In this document: positions 8,621 to 19,646 of the stretch, piece by piece | How the letters are laid out: each line of letters opens with the position of its first letter | Position numbering within the stretch: position 1 is the stretch's first letter | Assembly (NCBI GenBank): GCA_040143965.1 | Contig: JASJQH010007004.1 | Coordinates: forward strand, 1-26,919 | Length of the DNA stretch: 26,919 bases | Origin: Basidiobolus ranarum | Taxonomy: Eukaryota; Basidiobolomycota; Basidiobolomycetes; Basidiobolales | Direction: 5' to 3' | Position numbers and translations under genes: made by a program | The notes under the pieces: generated by a model | What the model saw: only the letters and a program-made list of their open reading frames with translations | Told to the model about the DNA's origin: nothing | The model's database searches: none

Positions 8621-10053
8621 ATGTCGGAACGTATCTTCATCAAGCTACCTTTATCTGCGTTCAAGAATTTACCCTCGGAAACTGAACCAAAGGAGGCTTT
8701 GAGTCCTAATAGTCTGTCTGATATGGCTGAATCTTCGACACCGTTCGTATTTGCAATATTTTTTATTTATTCGAAAGGCGCAATACTTAAATTATTTCGT
8801 TGGTTTTGATAGACCAAAGAGACGTAGGGGTAGACCCCTCGGTAAACGTGCTTCCCCTCTGACTCCTCTGAGTATTAGGTATTTTAAAAAAAGGTATATT
8901 TAGTATTTATATATATTAAACTCCATATCGGCATAGTCCCACTAGTAAGCGTGGAGCAGCGGTTGCGGCTAGAGAGAAGCTTACGAGTTCTAATAAGAAG
9001 GCGAAAGAAACCGTAAGTATTTATTGAAGCGATTGTTTTGTTATGGACATGGAATAATTTGTCATTAATTTGTAGAAGGGTAGAAAAAGTAAAACTGGAG
9101 CTAATTCTAGATCACCTAGAGGAACCTCGAAAAATTCCCCTAATTGTAAGTCGAAATTTGCACTGAGGCACACATGAACAAAAATACTAAAGCCATTCAA
9201 CTTCAGCTTCTAACGAAAGACCTTCTCAAACATGCTTCATATGTGAAGCTCCGCTCACCGGAGATATAATGGAAATTACCCAGCATATTGATCAATGTCT
9301 AGGTACACATGAGGAACTCAGTAACTCTCCAGACGCATCTACACCTGTTAGTACACAAGACCTGCATTGTCTTTCAAAAGTTTCGTATATTAATCGAGTT
9401 TTCCTCAGAGCTCCGTCGATTCAACACAATTCGTCGAGTATGAATGGGCCGGCCAAAGTCGAGTTCGTGCCACGTCTTTACTTGAAGCAGGGTTTGCCGG
9501 TACTGGTTTTGTGCCTTGTCAAAAGGAACAAGATGTGGAGGATGATTTGGATATTGATCAAGTAGAAGCAGAAATGTACGGTCAATCACAATTCTCCGAC
9601 AGAGATATATTGATTCTGAAAGATCGGGGCGATGAGGAAGGGCTACAGTATGAGAATGACACCTGTCCCGTCGATACTAGGTATATCCCATGAAGTTAAG
9701 CAAGTGTTTCTGAGCAATGTTAATAACCATATCTATACAGTAGTGTCCAGGTTCACCAACCTCTTCATCCGTCCGTCCCAGACGCTAGTGATGTGAATCT
9801 AGGAACGAGCGATAATGCTACCAAATTACTGATCGAGTCTCTGAAAGCTCAAGTACAGCAACAGAAGAATATATCCGAGGCAGTTCAAAGGTGTGTGATA
9901 TGCCTAGATCCATATCGGTCTCCTCTCGTCTCAGTGAGTTGTTGGCATGTGCACTGTGAAAAATGTTGGCTACATACCTTGGGCGCCAAAAAGCTATGTC
10001 CTCAATGTCAATGCATCACGCAGCCAACTGATCTCCGAAAGATCTATTTGTAA
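8621..10053 (+). CDS. RNF220-like RING E3 ubiquitin ligase with AT-hook and C2HC finger
   Basis: There are seven exons, 8621-8746, 8820-8878, 8937-9012, 9076-9145, 9207-9346, 9409-9680 and 9741-10053, giving 351 residues with consistent phases. In order, the product has an AT-hook-like RRRGRPLGKR (43-52), a basic Ser/Lys-rich stretch, and a C2HC finger of the UBZ4/Rad18 kind (C120, C123, H137, C141). The RNF220 middle-domain motif EYEWAGQSRVRATSLLEAGF starts at 167. A short coiled region precedes a C-terminal C3HC4 RING from C299, with WHVHCEKCW and LGAKKLCPQC, ending DLRKIYL. The RING and the last residues are nearly diagnostic of RNF220. It should transfer ubiquitin in the nucleus; the targets are unknown. 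The first acceptor is chosen as CCAAAG at 8819, because the nearer GATAG leaves the frame. The last acceptor is a CAG/TAG pair 3 bp apart (9740/9743). Confidence 0.9.
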
Positions 10054-10680
10054 ATTTGTAACTGCATTACGCTCCATCACGCTCCATCGTTGTATTCTTA
10101 TATCTCAGTACAAGAAGGCCTTTTCATCAGGGATAGCATTCAAGTATTTTAAGCGTAGACATCACTCACCCACTCGTCCAGAAACACTCCTCTCTAATGC
10201 CTGTTGTATAACCACGTCGTAATTTTATTTCTTCCCAAGTATGGCCCAATTCCTATGTATCATTATGTCTCTTTAAGCCCATTTTAGCGAATCGACCAGT
10301 ATTTATGCAATGAATTTCTTTACAACCGTCCAAAATAAATGATTGTTCCACAAGATTGCTTTTATATTGATTCAGTGTGTGAGTTGAATTCCATTATTCA
10401 GTGAGTGAGTGAGTGCTGAATCTAGCAATTGGTGATCAGAGATCGAACCTTTTTTTTCATTTTCCGTTGACTGAGGTCAGGAATAAAAAATTAATCTGAA
10501 GTAGGAAACTGCCTTTCTTTCCCGTCATTGCTTGGAATTCGCTTACCTCCTTCGGAAAAGGTCAGTTTATAGCTATCAATGGACTCTTTACCTAGAATCC
10601 ATCAACACTTCCGGCCCTCTCCTTCAATATATATCGTATAATTAACTCTCCAAATATGTTATTAGTTACCTAGATTTAAC
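10054..10680. other. Intergenic region: RNF220-like 3' end and RPS10 promoter
   Basis: These 627 bp hold no convincing gene; the frame at 9947-10222 is a shadow running on from the RNF220-like exon. There is a short GTGA microsatellite (10402-10416) enclosed by inverted GATTCAG/CTGAATC heptamers at 10369-10375 and 10416-10422. A T-run follows near 10450. A TA-rich segment around 10629-10640 may belong to the RPS10 core promoter. Confidence 0.45.
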
Positions 10681-11118
10681 ATGCTCATTTCCAAACAAAA
10701 CCGCAAGATTATCTATGAGAGCCTTTTCAAGGAGGGCGTCATGGTCGCCAAGAAGGATTTCAATGCCGCCAAGCATGATGAACTTGATGTTCCTAACCTT
10801 CAAGTGATCAAGGCTTTACAATCCCTCAACTCTCGTGGTTTAGTGAAGACTCAATTCTCGTGGCAACACTATTATTATTTCCTCACTAATGAAGGTATCG
10901 AATACCTTCGTGAGTTCCTTCACCTTCCCGCTGAGATCGTTCCCGCCACCATGAAGAAGACTGCCCGTCCCGTTGGTATTCGTCCTCGTCCCGATGGTGA
11001 TCGTCCATCCAGAGGTCCTCGTGGTGACCGTGAGGGTTACAGACGTAGCGATAAGAAGGAAACCGCTACTGGTGACTTCAAGCCAGAGTTCCGTGGTCGT
11101 CGTACTGAACAACAATAA
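10681..11118 (+). CDS. RPS10: 40S ribosomal protein S10 (eS10)
   Basis: A single exon encodes 145 residues. The start [20 protein letters not shown] and the winged-helix segment (residues 1-95, with [20 protein letters not shown] and [15 protein letters not shown]) are typical of eS10, which sits in the head of the small subunit near the mRNA entry. The C-terminal tail is basic and rich in Arg, Gly and Asp ([12 protein letters not shown]), as in animal and fungal eS10. No intron interrupts the coding part. Codon bias is strong. It converges with NDUFAF7 across 237 bp. Confidence 0.97.
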   Translation: MLISKQNRKIIYESLFKEGVMVAKKDFNAAKHDELDVPNLQVIKALQSLNSRGLVKTQFSWQHYYYFLTNEGIEYLREFLHLPAEIVPATMKKTARPVGIRPRPDGDRPSRGPRGDREGYRRSDKKETATGDFKPEFRGRRTEQQ

Positions 11119-11355
11119 ACTCCCTCAAATCATCCTAATTTTCATTTTTGGTGAAATTTCAATTTTTTGAGGCATTGCAATAGAACAAGTAGCATTAAAC
11201 CTCTCCTTTTATCTATCTATAAAATCATTTCCGCTTGCAACATTTCGTTCTTTTGTTTGTATGCTCATATATTACTTCTTTCCTTTAATACTTCCCAAAT
11301 GAATAAGTGAATATATATATCTAGTAATGTTTATGGGCTTTGGGTAATGCAAGTA

Positions 11356-13295
<1,940 letters not shown>

Positions 13296-13601
13296 ATATC
13301 ATCAGTGGCTATCTCGTTTTAGGAAGGAAATTTTTTCGATTAAAAATGCGGGGAATACTGGAACGAACACATCGTAACATAAATCAGTAGTTAGGTTAGT
13401 TTGGATAAACATTGAATAACATCGTTTCCAAGCAATAATTTGCTACATTCCCATAAATAGCCCTTAAAACATCCGTATGAAACATCAATGCCAGTGTCAT
13501 CAGTAAGGCTCATTACAAAGCATATATACAACAGACAAGTAGTTTTGTTAGGACGATGTATTTTATTGGAATATGTATTAATAGGGGAAAACGTCCAATA
13601 T
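13296..13601. other. Intergenic region: NDUFAF7 promoter and RPL3 3' end
   Basis: These 306 bp lie between two genes on the minus strand. They must hold the NDUFAF7 promoter and the RPL3 3' UTR. A poly(A) hexamer for RPL3 is seen at 13562-13567. No other element is recognised. Confidence 0.45.
13562..13567 (-). terminator. Poly(A) signal of RPL3
   Basis: TTTATT on the given strand reads AATAAA on the gene strand, 34 bp beyond the RPL3 stop codon. Confidence 0.45.
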
Positions 13602-14852
13602 TTAAGCAGAAAGATCCTTCTTGAGGGTACCCATGAAAGCCTTCTTTTCTTCGGCGGTTTGGAAACGACCGTGACCGAATTTGGAAGAGGTATCGATGAA
13701 TTTAAGAGAAACCTTCTCGAGGGCAGATCTCTTGGTGTGAACCAAAAGAGATTTACGAAGGGTTAAGACTCTCTTCTTGACACCAATACAACATCCCTTG
13801 ATCATGATGAAGTCCTCCTTGACATTACCGTAATGGGGGAAACCACCCATAGGAGTGATGTTCTTAGCAGTAAGATCGTATTCAGTACTGGCAGAGCTGT
13901 TGTCAGAACCGTTGGCAATACGGTAGATCTTCTTGTTGACCTCAGTACGGTGATGGTAACCGTTTTGACCAGCACGAGGAACAGAGTACATAACACGGGA
14001 AGGATGCCAAGCACCAATACAAGCGACCTTACGGAGACCCTTGTGAGTCTTACGAGGAAGCTTCTTGGTACCCCAACGGTGGGTGACACCTTCGAAACCC
14101 TTACCCTTGGTAACACCAACAACGTCAACCATCTCGTCTTGTTCGAAAACGGAGGTAACGTCAACGGTCTTCTCGAAATGTTCTCTGGCCCAGTCAACCT
14201 TTTGGGCGATAGAACCACCATTAAGTTGGATTTCGGCAAGGTGAGCCTTCTTTTGACCGATGTTAACCTTACGGATTTGAGTGTGAGCGATAACACGAAC
14301 GACGGAGCAGTACTTCTTGATACGTTCTAATTCACGAAGGATGGGCTTGGCACCATCAGCATGCTTCTTGGCATACTTGGTGAAAGCCTTCTTCTTGGAA
14401 CGATACCAGCTCTTGTAGAATCTACGCTTAACTTCATCAGATAAATGTTCAGCCCAGACGGTGGTCAAAGAACGAAGACCACGGGGGGTCTCGACGTAAC
14501 CAACAACACCAACAACAACCATGGCGGGGACCTCAATAATAGTGACAGGTTCGACAATCTCCTTCTTGTGGTTCTTGGATCCGGGACGGTCCAAGTCACG
14601 AACAATGTGGGTCATACCAGCCTTGTAACCTAAGAAGGCGGTCATGTGAACTGGCTTTGAAGGATCATCCTTAGGGAAAGACTTAACTCTTCCTCTGTGA
14701 GTTCTGGAACGTTTACGGGGAAGGAAACCCAAAGAACCGTGGCGGGGAGCCTCGAATTTACGGTGAGACTATAAAACAAAAAAGTAAGTACACAATTGTC
14801 ATTCAAACTTGATGGATGTACTCTAGTATCTATCGATAGTAAAACTTACCAT
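13602..14852 (-). CDS. RPL3: 60S ribosomal protein L3 (uL3)
   Basis: There are two coding exons, 14850-14852 (the ATG alone) and 13602-14768, joined over an 81-bp intron (donor GTAAGT; acceptor TTATAG). The spliced product of 389 residues begins [21 protein letters not shown], exactly the conserved uL3 N-terminus, so the one-codon exon is well supported. Yeast Rpl3 has 387 residues. Conserved segments include [20 protein letters not shown] and the W-finger region [20 protein letters not shown] near the peptidyl-transferase centre. The conserved [20 protein letters not shown] follows. Several long frames lie antisense or out of phase within this gene; they reflect its strong codon bias and are not genes. 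Upstream of the ATG the sequence is pyrimidine-rich on the gene strand. Confidence 0.97.
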
Positions 14853-15338
14853 GTTAGTCTAGGATGCGGGAGGGAGAGGATGGTCTGTGACCTGAAATTA
14901 GGAATTTATTGACCCATCAAGTATCGGGAAAGTGAGCCAATTGAAAAAAAACTTTTCATTTTACTGAAATGATCGATCTCGAGATTCTAAACCATTGATC
15001 TCAGAAAACGTATCATTAAAATTGAGTAATTTCTTCAGTAATTTCATATTAAATGCGCAGCAAACACTGTATTTAAACAAATAATAGTTGGCTCTTACTC
15101 GTTGATTCTTCCGTTAATATATAATGCTAAGAAAAAGATTGTGTTCACACAGTCACATATTAATGAGAATGATATCACTCGAAAGCTGATTATTCTTTTA
15201 CTCAACAAAATGCTTAATAATTTTAAAGGTCACTAATCGATAGATGAATGTTGTAGGGGAACCAGAATTAGAGTAAGTGCATGAAAAGTGCTGTTATCGC
15301 AATAGTGTAGGGAGAGTATGAGAGTTTGGGGGTATTAT
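14853..15338. other. Intergenic region: RPL3 promoter and VMA10 3' end
   Basis: These 486 bp lie between two minus-strand genes. Close to RPL3 the gene strand carries a pyrimidine-rich leader (about 14857-14880) and GGTCACAG, which resembles the CAGTCACA HomolD element of fission-yeast ribosomal promoters only in part. I see no further gene. Confidence 0.4.
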
Positions 15339-15827
15339 TTAGGCACGAGCGTTAACGTGAATCTTGGGCTTAACATTGGTGACAGTTTCCAACAATTTAG
15401 CCAAGACTTGGGCCTTGTTTTCGTTGAATGCAGCCTCAACAAGCTTAATATGTTCTTGAGTCTCGTTAAGTGTATTTTGAGCACCTAGATCGGAGGAACC
15501 AAGATGTTCTTGCTCCATTACCTTGAATTCTTGAGCCTTTTCAGCTTTAAGAGTTTCAATTTCCTTAGCAGCTTCAGAACGAGCCTCCTTTAAACGTTGG
15601 ACACGGTCTAAATGTGAAGTAAATGAGCTAGTTTAGAAAGTAAAATTTACGGTTTGAAATAGCGATGGTCCCTACATTGCTTGGCTTGTTGAACGATTCT
15701 AGAGGCCTCTTTCTCGGCTTCGAGAAGAGTTTGAATACCTTGAGAGTTAGATGCAGACTTTTAAAAAAATCGAGTAAGTTTTGGAAGTATGAGGCAAGTG
15801 AGACACGTAATATTAAAAACCAACCAT
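15339..15827 (-). CDS. VMA10: V-type ATPase subunit G
   Basis: There are three coding exons, 15825-15827 (ATG only), 15676-15757 and 15339-15607, giving 117 residues (yeast Vma10 has 114). The product begins M-SASNSQGIQTLLEAEKEASRIVQQAKQ and continues YRVQRLKEARSEAAKEIETL. This is the conserved amphipathic helix of subunit G, which pairs with subunit E in the peripheral stalks holding V1 to V0. The C-terminus NVKPKIHVNARA matches the family. The first intron has an unusual donor, GTTGGT. A longer first exon ending at the next GGT would put a stop codon in frame, so the ATG|GTTGGT cut is preferred. The V-ATPase acidifies vacuoles and endosomes. Confidence 0.93.
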
Positions 15828-17260
15828 TTTGAAGTAAGAATAAAGTAAAGAGACAAGCGAGAATTAAGAAAGCGGTGGCACTGGTATTTAGGCTAAGATA
15901 TCAAGTTTGAATTTCGAACAACCAGGAATCGAAATCTACATCAATCGGTTTTATTAGAATACCTGGTGAGGTATCTGGCCACAGAATTTGAATGAAAGCA
16001 AATGGGGCAACGTATCCACGAAACAAGTGGCCCACTTTCATCCACTTATTTAGGGTTTATTGTTTAACTTCTTTAATATATAATGTATATATATATAGGG
16101 TTGTCAGGACAAGTTGATGGATTAATATTTACTTGAATGTCAGGTCTAGAAATTTGGATTCTTGACGTTTCCTAATTTGGCATGTGATTTCTTTAAATGC
16201 TCCCTTGCTTTCACTATTAGTCTTCCATTGTAACGAATGAGTATATGTACACGCATGTCATGTGAGCTACAGTCATGTGATATCGCTTACTGGGGAGATA
16301 TCACAATATCGGTAAAAATTATGGAAGGGTAAATGTATATATATGTATATAATTCAACATTTAGCCACATTTTGAATACTTACGATTCTGATGATCTTTT
16401 ATTGATGAGCCTACAGTTATTGCCGCGATGGAGTTCGGATAAACTTCAAATTAAGCTTCTTTGTGCTCCAAGATTGCAATTCCCAAGGATCGAGTGTGGG
16501 CAATTGAGTTACATGTACTTCAACTTGAATGAAAATAACGGAACAAGTTGGAACTATATTTCAGAAATTCCATTGGCCAACCACCTTTCATCAAATATGT
16601 ACAGAAACATCGTGTTTGTAGATTCGCTTATTCTTCAACACATAGTTGGTTTGGAGAGTAAAGGAAGCGTCATTTAGAACCTTGTGAATGAATGGGTTGT
16701 ATTGGTTGATTGACAACATGTCTGTAAGTGAATGAATGGGTTGTATTGGTTGATTGACAACATGTCTGTAAGTGAATGAATGGGTTGTATTGGTTGATTG
16801 ACAACATGTCTGGTTAAAGATTGAGGTTAGATGGAATGGAATGACAGAGCTCATAAAATATTGTTATTGTTATTATTTCCACCTTCGATTGATTTAACTT
16901 GTCTTTCATCACACACTTCTTCCTCATTTATCATGCATAAATACATAATCTCGTAATGCTAAAGGATTTGAATGATTAAAGCTTTACCAGGTTTGCCAGA
17001 CTTTGAGTATATGTATCACCGACCCTGAGCTTACAAATGTATTAACAGGTGGTAAGTGGTAAGTGATAGATTAGCCAGTATCATCCGAATGAATATCATG
17101 TGATTTGCCCAATTTATCTCGATAACCTTTGATGAGTAACTTGATCATAGAATCCATTTTACTGCATTAGTTTAATCCATTTTCAGTTCATGTGATGACA
17201 ATCATCAAGGTGCATTTTTACAAACTTCATTGTTACTCCCAAACGCTCAACTAAGAAACC
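15828..17260. other. Gene-poor divergent region between VMA10 and an E2 gene
   Basis: These 1433 bp lie between two divergent start codons. The region holds a 114-codon forward frame (16333-16677) beginning MYIYVYNSTF, with a cluster of Leu and Tyr but no family I recognise and weak codon bias. It also holds a 44-bp tandem repeat (16684-16812) and two GTCATGTGA copies 15 bp apart (16257-16265, 16272-16280). An 87-codon reverse frame across the repeat is low-complexity and not believed. An unrecognised small gene or a non-coding transcript is possible but not shown. Confidence 0.45.
16684..16812 (+). repeat. Tandem repeat, 44-bp unit, about 2.9 perfect copies
   Basis: Units start at 16684, 16728 and 16772. 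Each begins GTGAATGAATGGGTTGTATT and ends near CATGTCTGTAA. The copies are identical until the third breaks off after CATGTCTG. Perfect identity implies recent slippage or unequal exchange, so copy number is probably variable between strains. Confidence 0.95.
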
Positions 17261-18120
17261 ATGGCGTTAAGGAGAATTCAAAAGGTGAGATATTCCCATT
17301 AGTTTTTATCAATTATGCTTTACTTTAGCCTTATGGGAGGATGTAGTATCTGTTCTATACTATACTTTACGATCCAAGAATTTGAATATCTCCTATTGTT
17401 GTACTGGCAAACTGATCTAGATTATCGTTTTAGGAACTTGTGGAATTAAGTCAAACTTCCCTCTCTAATATCGATGCTGCTCCCGTAGACGATGATAATT
17501 TATTATTATGGCAAGGTATTTATTGGAAAGTAAACTTCAATTCTCCCTTTAACTCACTTTCCATTTAACTTTTACTTTAGGAACCATTACTGGTTCAGTA
17601 AGTGATTCTAATAATAACTTTACAAAAAATCACTTTCCAATTTATTTTCTTCATCAATCTTATAGCCTCTCACTCCATACAAAGGGGGCCACTTTAAATT
17701 CGAACTGGAATTTCCCATAGATTATCCCTTTAAAGCACCCAAAGTAACTTGTTTATATATCAATTGATTTCATATCAACTTTAATTCATCTAACCATGCT
17801 GCTCTAAAGGTTAAGTTTCTGACCAAAATATATCATCCCAATATTGACTCGGACGAAGGCTCCATTTGTATGGCGTTATTGAAGACTGAAGTATGGAAGC
17901 CCTCGGTTAAAATTCACGCAGGTATTTTTCATGATCTTTATGTATTCATAGATCCACTCGTTTATTAAAGTATTATTTAGTTCTAATTGCATTGGCAGAT
18001 TTATTGGATAATCCAAACCCAGATGATGCCATTGTCGGCTCTATTGCTGAGGTATATAATACTGATCAACCAAGATACATTAAAACCGCTAAAGAATGGA
18101 CCAAAAAATACGCCTCTTAA
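17261..18120 (+). CDS. Ubiquitin-conjugating enzyme E2 (UBE2D/UBE2L3-like)
   Basis: There are six exons, 17261-17284, 17434-17515, 17581-17597 (17 nt), 17666-17743, 17810-17921 and 17981-18120, giving 150 residues, a bare UBC fold. It starts MALRRIQKEL, like Ubc4/UBE2D. The HPN motif is at 76-78 and the catalytic Cys at 87 in DEGSICMALL. The segment DDDNLLLWQGTI and the WKPSVKI that follows the active site resemble UBE2L3 rather than UBE2D (WSPALTI), while NPNPDDAI near residue 119 is UBE2D-like. It accepts ubiquitin from E1 and passes it to E3 ligases; which E3 class it serves cannot be told from sequence alone. The two exons flanking the 17-nt microexon fit only if it is included. Confidence 0.92.
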
Positions 18121-18208
18121 ACATACATCGCTTTTGACCTCATAGAGGTACTTCGCAATTCCTAACGAGATTTTCTCCCCTTGAATCATACGAATTGCTC
18201 ACTGAAAG

Positions 18209-18214
18209 AATAAA
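18209..18214 (+). terminator. Poly(A) signal of the E2 gene
   Basis: An AATAAA hexamer lies 88 bp past the stop codon, in the 224-bp gap before the convergent NAA20 stop. Confidence 0.4.
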
Positions 18215-18344
18215 TGGTTGAAATTTCATGTGTTGACTTGTTTATTTGTACACATATCATTTCCTTTGATTATTATCACTCATTTATCACTCGAATGGGT
18301 ATTTTCTATGGAGCCAGTGATAGCTAACGCTTTATTGGTAAAGT

Positions 18345-19312
18345 TTAATAAAATATCACATCTTCTGGACGTACTGGATGTTTCAGTGGGATGACACTTT
18401 CTTTTTTGACGTCTCGAGCTAATGCCTTTCTCATATCTAATATTAAAGATGGAAAGTAAGTGAAGGTTCATCTAGTGATAATAAATTCATTCATTACCGA
18501 ATGCATCTTCCGAATCCACTCCCGAATAATATCCTAACACTCGTCTATATACAGTGTAGCCGAATTTTTCATACATTCCAATGGCAACTTTGTTAGATGC
18601 TCTTACAAAAAGATCCACAAAGTATCCGTTGTAGCTAAGATAAATCTATGAGTATACACAAATTGGAGAGAGGAAAGATTATGTTTCCATTGAAAATTTA
18701 CGTTTTTTCGGATACTTCTTCTAATATATCCATTAACCCATTAGCTAAGCCTAGACGTCGATATTCAGGGGCAACAGTTAGAGCAGTAACATGTCCGTGC
18801 CATTCTTTGCCACGTCCTTCAGTTTTCCCCATAACTGAAAAAGTACAAGTCTCGTTAGTAAAGATGGAATAATACAAACCAAAAAGTTTGGTGAGGGGAA
18901 GACGAAAGTTTACTCAACTGTATCCCATCAAGTTTTTGTTTGGTGACTCAGTAACATGGAAAATATCAGGCCAGCGAGCTAAATAGCTAAGGTAAAAAGA
19001 GATATTATACTATAAAAAAGTACATATGAGTTCTTTCGGGTTTCTTGTAAAAACGAACGTCTTTTCTCTCTCTCGAGGTTTCTTCATGAAATTCAAGGAA
19101 TAGATAATTACCGTCTCTGTCAAAACATCCAAATTACTAGTTGAGATAAAAAAAACTTTCGGTTAGGATTAAGTTATTTTCTAGGGAGAAGATTTCACCA
19201 ATTGAAATATGTGGTAGAGATAATAACAGATAGAGTTTTTGAGTGTTGAACGAACTTACATGCTATTGAATTTGAAAAGATCTCCAGTGGTGAAACGACG
19301 AATGCTGGTCAT
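18345..19312 (-). CDS. NAA20: N-alpha-acetyltransferase 20, NatB catalytic subunit
   Basis: There are six exons, 19260-19312, 19112-19136 (25 nt), 18919-19009, 18702-18834, 18498-18634 and 18345-18436, giving 176 residues (human NAA20 has 178). The order of conserved blocks is complete: MTSIRRFTTGDLFKFNSINL, DVLTETYNISFYLSYLARWP, EWHGHVTALTVAPEYRR, the GNAT acetyl-CoA loop RRLGLA, GYFVDLFVRASN, and the C-terminal MRKALARD and HPVRPEDV. NAA20 acetylates the N-termini of proteins starting Met-Asp, Met-Glu, Met-Asn or Met-Gln, together with the auxiliary subunit NAA25, on the ribosome. The acceptor TATAG at 19010 is chosen because it restores the invariant YNISFY segment. It converges with the E2 gene. 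Confidence 0.95.
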
Positions 19313-19646
19313 TGTTGTCGATAAAGCTAACTCGAAAAGATGTTCAATCAGAAAAAGAAGGGTGATTTGGAAGGGCTTCAATAAATATGAATTCTATAAT
19401 CTCGTATTTGATGAAATACATCTAGATGATGAATCGTAACTTCGAATATATGCTTAATCTTTGTATGCATCGAAGGTTAGTTAGCAGTGAAAGCAACACG
19501 CTTAATTCAGTATGAGTACGATGCATATGGAGCTGTTTAAGTCTATTTTAAAATGATTTATTCAAAGGACCAATAGATATAATTTATATGGAAATGAATG
19601 TAATTGTTATAATGCTTGAGGATGATGCTAATGCTTAGGGTTAGGT
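19313..19646. other. Intergenic region: NAA20 promoter and GCV1 3' end
   Basis: These 334 bp lie between two minus-strand genes. They hold a poly(A) hexamer for the T-protein gene at 19557-19562 (reverse strand) and, at 19635-19645, TTAGGGTTAGG, nearly two telomere-type repeats just past its stop codon. The forward frame 19239-19439 overlaps NAA20 exon 1 and is rejected. Confidence 0.45.
19557..19562 (-). terminator. Poly(A) signal of GCV1
   Basis: TTTATT here is AATAAA on the gene strand, 84 bp beyond the GCV1 stop codon. Confidence 0.4.

Noticed and set aside
10430-10455. GATCGAACC followed by a T-run, resembling a tRNA T-arm or Pol III terminator
   Set aside because: The sequence cannot form a T-stem on either strand, and there is no A box or acceptor stem at the right distance.
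13833-14330. Long forward frame (165 codons) antisense to RPL3, and the reverse out-of-phase frame 13802-14296
   Set aside because: Both are shadows of the strongly biased RPL3 coding sequence; the Ser/Thr/Val-rich translations match no family.
16684-16812. Possible CRISPR-like array
   Set aside because: The copies are directly tandem without unique spacers, and the context is a eukaryotic nuclear genome.
16591-16854. 87-codon reverse frame over the 44-bp repeat
   Set aside because: It is open only because the repeat unit lacks stops in these frames; the composition is low-complexity and the frame shifts with each copy.
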